64,000 bases of DNA, taken from Streptomyces cylindrosporus (GTDB lineage Bacteria; Actinomycetota; Actinomycetes; Streptomycetales; Streptomycetaceae). The stretch spans positions 186,001 through 250,000 of the forward strand of contig NZ_JALDAY010000012.1 of NCBI RefSeq assembly GCF_022698165.1, in the 5' to 3' direction. Shown piece after piece: positions 1 to 7,690 of the stretch; within the stretch, counting starts at the first letter, position 1; the number at the start of each line of letters is the position of its first letter. The notes below the pieces were generated by a model that made no database searches, was not told the DNA's origin, and worked only from the letters and a program-made list of their open reading frames with translations. Position numbers and translations under genes: made by a program.

Positions 1-677
1 GTTCCTCCGATGATGACGAAGCTTCCAAGCGCAGCGGCATGGGCTCCCTTGGAGAAGGGCAGAACCTGAAGCGTTATGTGAGGGGACTCGTTCGCTTCGA
101 GCAGCCGGTCAAGTTGCTCTCGCATCGCCTGCGGTGATCCGACTACCCGGCGGATCACGGATTCGTCGAGGATCGCCCACAGCTGCAACGGCTTGAGGCG
201 GGTGAGGATCTCCTGCCGCTTCATCCGGATGTCGACCAGCCGCTCGATCTCCTCGGATTCCAGGGGGATTTCGTTGGCCTTCTGCAGCGCGGTGCTGTAC
301 TCGCGCGTCTGCAACAGACCAGGAACGTAGACGCAGGAGAAGTGACTCTCGCGTACGGCTTCGTCCTCAAGCGTGAGCAGCAAGTTCATGCTCTCGGGGA
401 TGGAGTCGGAGAAGGAACTCCACCAGCCCTGCTGCTTCGCGTCCTTGGCGAGTCCCACAACGGCCTCGCGCTCGGCGTCAGTTGCTCCGTATTCGCGGCA
501 CAGAGCATCAATCACGATCCACTTGACCGGCCCGGACTGAGTCTCGTACCGGCTGACCGTCGCCTTGGACACCCCGACCAGCTGCCCTGCCTCTTCAAGC
601 GTCAGGCCCTTGCGGGCGCGCAACTTGCGCATCATCGCGCCCAGTTGGCGGCGGCGGGTTGTCGTCCGTTCAGGCAT
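1..677 (-). CDS. XRE-family regulator with DUF5753 (C-terminus outside window)
   Basis: Reading leftwards from the ATG at 677, behind a good AAGGAG site, the protein begins MPERTTTRRRQLG. An XRE helix-turn-helix follows (about residues 10-65, containing LTLEEAGQLVGVSKATVSRYE). The DUF5753 sensor-like region comes next (WWSSFSDSIPESMN, YVPGLLQTREYS, LWAILDESVIRR) and runs off the left edge after about 225 residues; a complete family member is about 280. In Streptomyces such regulators usually sit beside a DUF397 protein or an anti-sigma-type ATPase. Here the divergent neighbour at 899 is such an ATPase, so the pair may form a regulatory switch, which is inferred from context. Domain call is secure; target and ligand are unknown. 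Confidence 0.88.
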   Translation of the reverse strand, partial: MPERTTTRRRQLGAMMRKLRARKGLTLEEAGQLVGVSKATVSRYETQSGPVKWIVIDALCREYGATDAEREAVVGLAKDAKQQGWWSSFSDSIPESMNLLLTLEDEAVRESHFSCVYVPGLLQTREYSTALQKANEIPLESEEIERLVDIRMKRQEILTRLKPLQLWAILDESVIRRVVGSPQAMREQLDRLLEANESPHITLQVLPFSKGAHAAALGSFVIIGG

Positions 678-771
678 GGAACTCCTTGTCAGTGCTCGGG
701 GCACCAGGCCCGGAGTCCCCCTCAGGCTAGGTAGCGGCCGACGGGATCCACCATCAGGTTCACTCGATCGA

Positions 772-783
772 TTCTCGTGAGAA
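772..783. promoter_or_regulatory. Short inverted repeat in the divergent XRE/ATPase promoter region
   Basis: TTCTC-GT-GAGAA is a 5-2-5 inverted repeat in the 221-bp region between the divergent starts at 677 and 899. It is followed by AT-richer sequence with another short dyad (ACAC...GTGT near 787-807). It could be the XRE operator, but the arms are short and there is no second copy to support it. Confidence 0.3.
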
Positions 784-898
784 GTTACACGATGAGATTT
801 CTCTGTGTCATGCTCGCTTACCGGATGGCTACGCAGAGCAGCCGTACGGACACGGCATGCGCGGCAGGTGCGTGGCTTGGGAGGGAGGAGCGGCCCTG

Positions 899-1546
899 AT
901 GTCTGACTGCGAAGTCACCGAACCCCGACTCCGCTGTGTACTGCCCTTCGAGGCGGCACCAGCGGAAGTGCGCTTACTGCGGAGGGCAGCCGTCACGCAA
1001 CTGAGTCGCTGGGGCATGACGACGGTGGCGGACGAAGCGGAGCTAGTCGTTACGGAGCTGGCAACAAACGTCGTTAAGCATGTCGGCGAGGGTGTACCTG
1101 CGAGTCTGATCCTTGAGCGGCGAGGTGAGCGGCTCCGGCTCGAAGTGCATGACAAGAGCAGGGCGGTGCCGAGGCCGGGCACGGCGGATTGCGACGCCGA
1201 GTGCGGTCGTGGCCTGCACTTGCTCGCAGCCTTGGCGGTGGACTGGGGCACGGTGCTCACCGCGGTAGGCAAGGCAGTCTGGTGCGAGATCCCGCTCAGA
1301 GCGGGAAGCGCCTGCCGCCGCGTGGAGCGTGCCGCCGAGGCGCTGGAGAGCTACCAAGGTTCCTGTGGCGGTGCTGCCCTGATGGGGAGCAGGGGGGAAG
1401 CCGTCCTGCGGGACATCGGTCTTGAGGAGTCAGCCGTGGAGCTGATCGCGGACCTGCTCCACTGGACCGCTGCACGCGGCCATGATCCGGACGACATCCT
1501 TGACCGCGCCCAGATGCACTACGAGGCCGATAGGGATGCTGCCTAG
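899..1546 (+). CDS. Anti-sigma-factor-type ATP-binding protein with C-terminal extension
   Basis: HATPase_c_2-type (SpoIIAB/RsbW-like) protein. The ATG at 899 is chosen because GGGAGGAG lies 8 nt upstream. The N-box is ELVVTELATNVVKH near residues 45-58, the G1-type aspartate is in EVHDKSRAVP, and GRGLHLL replaces the usual G2 loop. Family members bind ATP and act as protein kinases or sequestering partners of sigma and anti-anti-sigma factors in the cytosol. After the ATPase fold (about 140 residues) a further ~55-residue acidic tail (LIADLLHWTAARGHDPDDIL) extends beyond usual single-domain members of about 140-160 residues. The stop overlaps the convergent HNH gene by 4 nt at a shared CTAG. 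Partner specificity cannot be read from sequence. Confidence 0.82.
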   Translation: MSDCEVTEPRLRCVLPFEAAPAEVRLLRRAAVTQLSRWGMTTVADEAELVVTELATNVVKHVGEGVPASLILERRGERLRLEVHDKSRAVPRPGTADCDAECGRGLHLLAALAVDWGTVLTAVGKAVWCEIPLRAGSACRRVERAAEALESYQGSCGGAALMGSRGEAVLRDIGLEESAVELIADLLHWTAARGHDPDDILDRAQMHYEADRDAA

Positions 1547-2292
1547 TGGGCGGCATCCTGAACGGACTTGCGTATGTGCTCGCGCAGAGCAGCCGGCGTG
1601 CGCCAGGATTCTCCCGGACGGCTTCTGTGGCACATGCGGTGGCAGTTGGCGCACACGCAGGCGAGGTCGCCGAGCTTGGTCTCCCGCGTCCCGGAGATGT
1701 AGAGGGGAGTGACGTGGTGCACTTCGATGTAGCCCTCGCCAAGGTCTCCGTAGGCGTGGCCGAAGTCGAAGTCGCAGACCTCGCACCGGAGCGGCTGTCC
1801 GTTTCGGCGGACTTGCTTGATCTTCAGCGCACGGAGTTTCGGATCCCGCTCGCGGGCGAGTGCCCGGCGGACGAGGAGGCGTCCCTCAATGGCTGTGGCG
1901 CCGGCTTCGTCGACCTCATCGAGTTGCTTGGGGATGGTGTACAGCTCGCCGGAAGAGATGCCCTCTTCGATGGCCTCGGCCGCCTGGAGCATTTCCGCCT
2001 CGCGGTGGGTGAAGGCGTCGATCATCAGCAAGGTGGGCTTGCCGCATCGAGTGGCTTTGCCGGAGTACAGGCCGTGGTTCGTCATGAAGTCGGTGGTCTT
2101 GCGGCTCACGCTGCCTGGAGACCGGAAATCGGGAAGGGCAAGCGCTTCCGGGCCGTGGAGCGGCAGAGAACGGAGCAGTTCGGAGAGCTCCTGGACCTCG
2201 CGGTCCTCGGTCCGCATCTCGCGCCAGCCGTTCCGCACGACGAGCGCTCCGGCCAGTACGAGTTCGTCCTCAGTCCACGTCGGTGTCCGCAT
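1543..2292 (-). CDS. HNH endonuclease, McrA-like, with ScoMcrA-type head domain
   Basis: The 249-residue protein starts at MRTPTW. Residues ~5-100 (WTEDELVLAGALVVRNGW, FRSPGSVSRKTTD) resemble the N-terminal head domain seen in Streptomyces ScoMcrA-like modification-dependent nucleases. The C-terminus is a complete zinc-braced HNH/beta-beta-alpha-metal nuclease: CEVCDFDFG, then EVHHVTPL, then CVCANCHRMCH, giving two Cys pairs and the catalytic His. No SRA-like methyl-base-binding or sulfur-binding domain lies between them. Predicted role is DNA cleavage in defence; what it recognises is unknown. It shares a divergent promoter region with the methyltransferase at 2454, so the two may be co-regulated. 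No ribosome-binding site is visible before the ATG, but a -10-like hexamer is, suggesting a leaderless mRNA. Confidence 0.8.
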   Translation of the reverse strand: MRTPTWTEDELVLAGALVVRNGWREMRTEDREVQELSELLRSLPLHGPEALALPDFRSPGSVSRKTTDFMTNHGLYSGKATRCGKPTLLMIDAFTHREAEMLQAAEAIEEGISSGELYTIPKQLDEVDEAGATAIEGRLLVRRALARERDPKLRALKIKQVRRNGQPLRCEVCDFDFGHAYGDLGEGYIEVHHVTPLYISGTRETKLGDLACVCANCHRMCHRSRPGESWRTPAALREHIRKSVQDAAH

Positions 2293-2299
2293 GAGCAAT

Positions 2300-2305
2300 A
2301 TCGTA
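2300..2305 (-). promoter_or_regulatory. Candidate -10 element of a leaderless HNH transcript
   Basis: On the minus strand TACGAT ends 7 nt before the ATG at 2292. This spacing would put the transcript start at or next to the start codon. No convincing -35 and no Shine-Dalgarno sequence are present. Confidence 0.4.
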
Positions 2306-2453
2306 TGAGTGTTCGGCGCTACGGAGGGTGCGTTCAGCGGAGCGCGGGGCGTGTTGCACACTTGGTCCGGTCTCGTTGTCAGTGGGGTCTGTCACCCTCA
2401 GTGATGGTGGATTGCAAGATGTGTCTGCCGCTGCACAACTGTAAGGAGGGGGC

Positions 2454-3617
2454 ATGACCCGCACGAAGGAACCCGAGGGCGTGGCTGCCAAGGTGCAGAA
2501 GCCTGAGTTCACGTCGATCGAGATCTGTGCTGGGGCCGGCGGACAGGCCATCGGCCTGCACCAGGCTGGCTTCGGGCACCTGGCTCTGATCGAGATCGAT
2601 AGATACGCCGTGGCCACACTGCGCGAGAACATCGAACTGCACCCGAAGTGGGACTGGGAGCGCGACAACTGCGACGTGCTCTGCCAAGACGTGGTGGAGT
2701 TTGAGCCTGAGCGTGACCTGAAGAAGAGCCGCGGTCTTTATCGCCGAGGTGAGGTCGACTTGCTGGCGGGTGGCGTGCCTTGCCCGCCGTTCTCCCACGC
2801 TGGTAAGCAGCTCGGCGAGGATGATGAACGCGACCTCTTCCCGCGCATCCTGGCCCTTGCCGAAATGATCCGTCCCCGCGCTGTGATGATCGAGAACGTG
2901 CGCGGCCTTATGGACGCCAAGTTCGACGACTACCGGTCAAGGATCCAGGCCGAGCTTGAGGACATGGAGCCTACAGACGACGGGCTGCCGGGCTACAAGG
3001 TCGTCGGGTGGAACGTGTACGAGGCAGAGAAGTTCGGCGTTCCGCAGCTCCGCCCCCGCTCCATCCTCGTCGCTTTCCGGAAGGACGTCCTCAAGGACCT
3101 GAAGTACGAAGCTCCCGCGCCCAGCGCCGAGCGCGTCTCGGTCTTCAAGGCGCTGGAAGAGTCGATGAAGGAGCGCTTCAAGCCGTTTGAGAAGGGGCCT
3201 CGGGCTGCCCAGGCGCGGCGAGCCTTCGACGAATGGAAGCTGGCGGCTGACAAGGACGTGGCTCCCACACTCGTCGGCGGCTCAAAGAAGCACGGTGGCG
3301 CTGACCTCGGCCCCAGCCGTGCGAAGAAGGCTTGGCGAGCGCTTGGGGTCTCGGGTATGGGCGTCGCTAACGCGCCCGTGAACGGTGAGCCGACGGGTAC
3401 CGAGGACCGGGATCTGTTCGGTGCCGAAGGCCCGATGCTTACGGTGCGGCAGGCCGCGATCATTCAGGGGTTCCCGCTGCGCTGGGACTTCAGCGGGGGG
3501 AAGACGGCTCAGTACCGACAGGTCGGAAATGCGTTTCCGCCGCCTGTCGCGCAGGCCATCGGTGAATCGATCATCGATGTACTGAAGGCCGCACGGGAGC
3601 GAGACCAGAAGGACTGA
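2454..3617 (+). CDS. DNA (cytosine-5-)-methyltransferase of a type II restriction-modification system
   Basis: The 387-residue enzyme has all core C5-methyltransferase motifs in order. Motif I is EICAGAGGQAIGL (residues 23-35) for SAM binding and II is ALIEID. Motif IV, GGVPCPPFS, carries catalytic Cys110; VI is MIENVR and VIII is QLRPRSILVAF. A variable target-recognition region occupies about residues 220-300. Motifs IX/X are LTVRQAAIIQGFP and YRQVGNAFPPPVAQAIG. The start has a strong AAGGAGGGGG site. The stop abuts the convergent vsr stop exactly. With the NgoMIV-like nuclease downstream, the likely job is protecting a GCCGGC-like site; that specificity is inferred from the partner, not read from the recognition domain. 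Confidence 0.95.
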   Translation: MTRTKEPEGVAAKVQKPEFTSIEICAGAGGQAIGLHQAGFGHLALIEIDRYAVATLRENIELHPKWDWERDNCDVLCQDVVEFEPERDLKKSRGLYRRGEVDLLAGGVPCPPFSHAGKQLGEDDERDLFPRILALAEMIRPRAVMIENVRGLMDAKFDDYRSRIQAELEDMEPTDDGLPGYKVVGWNVYEAEKFGVPQLRPRSILVAFRKDVLKDLKYEAPAPSAERVSVFKALEESMKERFKPFEKGPRAAQARRAFDEWKLAADKDVAPTLVGGSKKHGGADLGPSRAKKAWRALGVSGMGVANAPVNGEPTGTEDRDLFGAEGPMLTVRQAAIIQGFPLRWDFSGGKTAQYRQVGNAFPPPVAQAIGESIIDVLKAARERDQKD

Positions 3618-4085
3618 TCAACTGTTCGGCTTTGCCTTCCGAGCTGCGCTGCGACGCTTCTCGACTTCGGCCGCGATGCGCGTGGCGCAGTCTTCGGAGG
3701 GCTCATGCTCCCAGAACCGGAGCACCGTCCAGCCCGCCGCTTCCAGGCGCTGGTCGGTGTCCCGGTCTCGGGCCATGTTCCTGGCCACCTTGTCGGACCA
3801 GTAGCCCGGGTTGGTTTTCGGTGGCACGTAGTGCTCGGGGCAGCCGTGCCAGTAGCAGCCGTCGATGAAGACAGCCACCTTCGCTGGACGGAAGACCATA
3901 TCGGCGGTCCGCCGAAGGTCTGGGAGGGGTCTGGCTGCGACTCGGTACCTTAACCCCCGAGCGTGGACGAACCGGCGGATCAGACGCTCAGGTGTCGTGT
4001 CTCGACTGCGGATCGCCTGCATGTTACGGCGCCGGGCGGCGGACGAAGCCCAAGAGCCAAGAGGAGGAGTCCAGTTGTCAGACAT
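3618..4085 (-). CDS. vsr: Very short patch repair endonuclease Vsr
   Basis: The 155-residue protein has Vsr family features throughout: RRRNMQAIRSRDTTPE near the N-terminus, the catalytic core VAVFIDGCYWHGCPEH with the conserved Asp and zinc-binding Cys/His residues, and a C-terminal TVLRFWEHE. Vsr nicks next to T:G mismatches created when 5-methylcytosine deaminates, so pairing with the adjacent C5-methyltransferase is the expected arrangement. The ATG at 4085 has GAGGAGAG 5-7 nt upstream. The stop is immediately adjacent to the methyltransferase stop (TGATCA shared), so the genes converge with no room for a terminator. Length is normal for the family. Confidence 0.94.
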   Translation of the reverse strand: MSDNWTPPLGSWASSAARRRNMQAIRSRDTTPERLIRRFVHARGLRYRVAARPLPDLRRTADMVFRPAKVAVFIDGCYWHGCPEHYVPPKTNPGYWSDKVARNMARDRDTDQRLEAAGWTVLRFWEHEPSEDCATRIAAEVEKRRSAARKAKPNS

Positions 4086-4379
4086 GACCGCTCTCCTCGA
4101 CGTTGATCGGTAAGTTTGGCCCCGGCTTGTGGAAGCTTGCCAGTGGCGGAGAGAACCCTACGCCATGCGCCCAAAACTCGGCGGCGGCCTGGGGGCTGGG
4201 GCTCTGTAGGACAGGTCTTCCGAGGCCTGCGTTGTAATGACGGAAGACAGCGACGGCCAGCGGACGACGAGTTGCCGGAGAGGCATCTGGCGGAAGGGGC
4301 CTGCCACGGCCAGGTTCCGAAAACGGAACTTGTCAACGCATAGAGCGGTTCAGCTTATTTCTTGAAGGGATGGCTTCAC

Positions 4380-5243
4380 GTGACAGCGGAACTCAGCGAG
4401 GCGAGAAATAGGTTCCACCAGAATCTAGTCAGTGGGCATACGCTTTCGCTGTCGCCCGGCGGTGTGGCGTCGAATGCTGACAGCAGTCAGAAGACTAGTC
4501 TGGGTATCGCGCTGAGTATCGCCAATGACCTCTCTGCCGAGGTCATCCCAGAAAAGCTCAAGGGGCAACGGGCCGGAAAACAATTTGAAGAGGCCGTGGA
4601 GGGATTCCTGAGGGAGACATTCCCTCTGTTTCAGCGTCTCCGCCCAGGCGCATGGACTATTGAAAATGTCGGCGGATCGCGTGCCGAATATCAAATTTCC
4701 AAATACGAGCCCTATACTCATCTTGCCGACCTTGCAAGTGCAGTCGAGAATGATCGAACATTGGCCTCGGTGCTAGGGAATTCGTATGAAATCAGCCCGG
4801 ATATCCTCGTGCTGCGAAATCCCGAGCTCGATGACGTCATTAATGGCGACCGGTGTTTGGTGGATGCGAACTCCGGCAGGTATGCTGTCATCAGGATGGC
4901 TAATCAGGAGCGCCCCATCGTCCATGCCATAGTTTCATGTAAATGGACGCTTCGCAGTGACCGTGCCCAGAACGCGCGTTCAGAGGCGTTGAATATAATC
5001 CGAAACCGGAAGGGCCGCACACCGCACATTGCGGTTGTTACCGGAGAGCCGTCGCCATCTAGATTGGCGTCCCTGGCTCTCGGGACTGGGGATATTGACA
5101 CTGTCTATCATTTCGCTCTGCCGGAATTGATTAAGGCGGTAGACGGCACCCAGAACGATGAGGCTATCGGCATGCTGCATACTCTGCTTGACGGCAAACG
5201 CCTCCGCGATATCAGTGACCTGCCTCTCGATCTGGCAATCTAG
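4380..5243 (+). CDS. NgoMIV-family type II restriction endonuclease
   Basis: Starting at the GTG at 4380 (AAGGGA 9 nt upstream) the protein is 287 residues, essentially the length of NgoMIV. The active-site pattern fits: Glu near residue 70 (KQFEEAVEG), Asp141 in EISPDILVL, then SCKWTLRSDRAQ with Lys188, and Glu202. NgoMIV uses E70, D140, K187 and E201, so spacing is preserved within one residue. Family members cut GCCGGC as tetramers; recognition here is inferred. The gene is visibly richer in A+T than its surroundings, suggesting transfer. Its 3' end faces the winged-helix gene at 5306-5908. A TTG at 4362 could also start the frame but lacks a well-placed ribosome site. Confidence 0.87.
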   Translation: MTAELSEARNRFHQNLVSGHTLSLSPGGVASNADSSQKTSLGIALSIANDLSAEVIPEKLKGQRAGKQFEEAVEGFLRETFPLFQRLRPGAWTIENVGGSRAEYQISKYEPYTHLADLASAVENDRTLASVLGNSYEISPDILVLRNPELDDVINGDRCLVDANSGRYAVIRMANQERPIVHAIVSCKWTLRSDRAQNARSEALNIIRNRKGRTPHIAVVTGEPSPSRLASLALGTGDIDTVYHFALPELIKAVDGTQNDEAIGMLHTLLDGKRLRDISDLPLDLAI

Positions 5244-5305
5244 GTCTGTCAATGCCTGATGTGAGAAATCCCGCTGGCGTCAAGTGGATGGCTGCCCGCA
5301 GCCGC

Positions 5306-5908
5306 TCAAGCGCGGTCTTCGATTCCGAGTATCGCGTGGAGAGCCCTTCTTTCGCGAGTCGGTGGCTTTTTTCGCTTGATGGTGTTACTGATAATCGTCG
5401 GAATCATGTTTGTGTCGATCTCTAGCGACTTGAGGGTGTAGACGTCGGAGCCGCCGGATTTTGTGGTCTCGATATCCAGTCCGAGCTCCCGGAGCTCACG
5501 GGTTCGGCGTTCGGTGTGGACGGAGTCAGCGGTGATGATCCGCAGAAACGCGGCCTCGACAGGTCTCCCTTGCTGCTGGAGCAGGAGGGTGAACAGCTCC
5601 TCGTGTGTTCTGCTGCCATAAGGAACTATCAGGTACTCCTCTGGTATGCGGTCGCCGTATCGGCGTTTCATCTCATGTCCCAGCCTGGCCCGCAACTCTT
5701 GGAGGGTTGTGAGCTCGTCCGCCATGGTAATACGGATGTAAGCCTGCAGAGATTGGGCGAGAAGGCGCTTGGCATAGAGATAGGAGTCTAGTAGGTCCTG
5801 GGAGGACTCGCTGTGCTCTAGCTGGCTGAGCAATTGCCGGACGGCGTGGATGGTGTCGGGCTTGAGCCGGTTCCAGTCGGCTTGGGGGTTTGAACCCTTC
5901 AAGGGCAT
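5306..5908 (-). CDS. Small winged-helix-like protein of the MORC/helicase operon
   Basis: A 200-residue protein beginning MPLKGSNPQADWN. The first ~70 residues are predicted helical (HAVRQLLSQLEHSESSQDLL). Around residues 105-150, AAFLRIITADSVHTERR, then RELRELG and VYTLKSL, form a winged-helix-like DNA-binding pattern (helix, recognition helix, beta wing). That pattern resembles the wHTH units appended to some restriction enzymes. The C-terminus is basic (IKRKKPPTRERR). It is the last gene of the minus-strand MORC-helicase operon, 15 nt after the helicase stop, and converges on the NgoMIV-like gene. It could be a DNA-binding specificity subunit or a controller protein. No nuclease motif is visible. 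Confidence 0.6.
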   Translation of the reverse strand: MPLKGSNPQADWNRLKPDTIHAVRQLLSQLEHSESSQDLLDSYLYAKRLLAQSLQAYIRITMADELTTLQELRARLGHEMKRRYGDRIPEEYLIVPYGSRTHEELFTLLLQQQGRPVEAAFLRIITADSVHTERRTRELRELGLDIETTKSGGSDVYTLKSLEIDTNMIPTIISNTIKRKKPPTRERRALHAILGIEDRA

Positions 5909-5923
5909 CGGTACGGTTCTGCC

Positions 5924-7690
5924 TTATCTTTTGGGGATCAGGTCCAAGGAGTCTTCGGGCGGGTAGCGCAGGATGTGGACGTCTTCTTCGGCGTCCTGCA
6001 CTGCTTCAAGATCGCCAAGCCATTCGCGCAGAAAATGCGCCCCTTGTTGGTCCTCATTGTTGGCACGCATGAAGGTGATCTTGCTGCCGATACTGACGCG
6101 CGGATCGCGCCTTTTGGAGGACGGCGCCCGAAGAGAGTCCTGGAGATCCAGGCCGGCGGCGAAGCGGCGGATATCGGAAACAAAATCCAAGACGATTACG
6201 CGATTCTTGCCCGGAGAAAGACGCAGGCCACGCCCAAGTTGCTGGACGAAGATGCGGCGGCTGTGGGTTACGCGCTGGAAAACTACGATGTTGACGTCCG
6301 GGACGTCTACGCCTTCGTTGAGGATGTCTACGGCGCAAAGCACCCCGGTGCGGCCGTCAGCGAAATCCCACAGAGTCTGGCTGCGCACGGCAGCACTCGC
6401 CGGTTTGCCGTCAGCACTCCGGGAGGCGATCACATCGGCATTGGTGAAGCCGAGGGCATTGATGCGGGCGGCCATTCGCTCGGCATGGTCGATCGTGCCG
6501 CAGAAGACAATGGCACGGGGGCTGGTCTGCTCATGCCAGGTCTCAGCGAGTCGTTCGACGACGGCGTCATCCCACTCTTCGATGAACAGTGTCTTGTTGA
6601 TGCCGCGAGGCGTCAGAGCGGGGGTGGTGCGAGGAAGGGCGGTGAGGGCGTCCCAGTCAAGGTTGTCGGTGTACATGCGGTAGTCGACATTGGCAAGGTA
6701 GCCCTCGCGCAGGCCGCGCACCATGTCAATATCGACGATAGGGAAGTCGAACCACTGGCGGAGAGCTCTTCCGTCAGGGCGCCAAGGTGTGGCCGTCATC
6801 CCGACGAGGAATGACCCGCCGTCTCCTGCGGAGAGCTCATCCAGGACTGTGTCGTAAGCCTTAGTGCCGAGGTGGTGGCACTCGTCGACGATTACCAGGC
6901 CGAATTCAGGCAGGGTGCGCCCTGCGGTTACAGCACTGGCGACGCTGTCGACGCAGGCAAAGACGATGTCAAGATCGGCCAGTGCGTCGGGGTCGGGTCG
7001 CTCATGGCCATTCCATACACCGGTAGCGGCTGAGGCGGGAAGCATCGGCCAGAAGGAGCGCTCCAGTTGATAGACGAGTTCGTTGCGGTGGGCAAGAACA
7101 AGGGTCCTGGCACTGGGGCGGGTAGCGGTGAATCGCCGGTGGAACTCGGCGGCGACGAAGGTCTTGCCCAAGCCTGTAGCCAGCACGACCAGGGCGCTGC
7201 GGGCGCCGTTTATTAGCTCGTTCATGATCCGGTCGACTGCGTCGGCCTGATATGAGCGCAGTTCGTAGCGATCAGGACTGTGCTGCGACAGCGGCTCAGC
7301 GGGAACCCTCTCGGCCTGGCGGAATAGGGCGCGACGGTCCCATAGTTGCAGCGGGATGCCATCGGCGGCGAGCTGTTGTTGCTGGGCGCGCACCGCCGGC
7401 TGGAAGCCGCTGAGGCTGACGACAACAGGGACGTCCGCGTCGTAGCGGCGACATGCGGCGATTGTTTGGGCGACTACCTCCGGGCCAACCGGGGTGCGCC
7501 ACCGCTTGACTTGAAATAGCCAGCGGCGTCCGGCCAACGTACCGATGACATCGGCGCCGCCATCACCGGAGGCGCCGGCGAGCTGGACGCTGCTGTAACC
7601 GCGGGCGACGAGCAGCCGTTGTACGGTGCGCTCGAATGCCTGCCAGCCGGTGCCGCTCAGGTAAAGGTCGCTGACGATCCGCTGGGTCAT
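5924..7690 (-). CDS. SF2 helicase with N-terminal Mrr-like PD-(D/E)xK nuclease domain
   Basis: The true start is the ATG at 7690, giving 588 residues. The N-terminus (5-110) is an Mrr-like nuclease fold: FERTVQRLLVARGY, GDGGADVIG (catalytic Asp47) and WLFQVKRW (Gln60-x-Lys62). An SF2 helicase core follows: RSYQADAV (Q-motif region), ATGLGKT (Walker A, 171-177), VDECHH (DEAH-type box, 269), GMTATPWR (motif III), ILNEGVDVP (motif V) and QQLGRGLR (motif VI). The start overlaps the stop of the MORC ATPase gene as ATGA, so translation is almost certainly coupled and the two products probably act together. Predicted role is ATP-driven DNA translocation with cleavage in defence. All catalytic motifs look intact. 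Confidence 0.9.
   Translation of the reverse strand: MTQRIVSDLYLSGTGWQAFERTVQRLLVARGYSSVQLAGASGDGGADVIGTLAGRRWLFQVKRWRTPVGPEVVAQTIAACRRYDADVPVVVSLSGFQPAVRAQQQQLAADGIPLQLWDRRALFRQAERVPAEPLSQHSPDRYELRSYQADAVDRIMNELINGARSALVVLATGLGKTFVAAEFHRRFTATRPSARTLVLAHRNELVYQLERSFWPMLPASAATGVWNGHERPDPDALADLDIVFACVDSVASAVTAGRTLPEFGLVIVDECHHLGTKAYDTVLDELSAGDGGSFLVGMTATPWRPDGRALRQWFDFPIVDIDMVRGLREGYLANVDYRMYTDNLDWDALTALPRTTPALTPRGINKTLFIEEWDDAVVERLAETWHEQTSPRAIVFCGTIDHAERMAARINALGFTNADVIASRSADGKPASAAVRSQTLWDFADGRTGVLCAVDILNEGVDVPDVNIVVFQRVTHSRRIFVQQLGRGLRLSPGKNRVIVLDFVSDIRRFAAGLDLQDSLRAPSSKRRDPRVSIGSKITFMRANNEDQQGAHFLREWLGDLEAVQDAEEDVHILRYPPEDSLDLIPKR

Noticed and set aside
2738..3463. Minus-strand ORFs inside the methyltransferase
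   Set aside because: Antisense of a gene with complete C5-methylase motifs; no independent support.
4116..4343. 75-codon ORF between vsr and the NgoMIV-like gene
   Set aside because: No family resemblance and no ribosome site; the 294-bp region is better explained as promoter DNA for the restriction gene and vsr.
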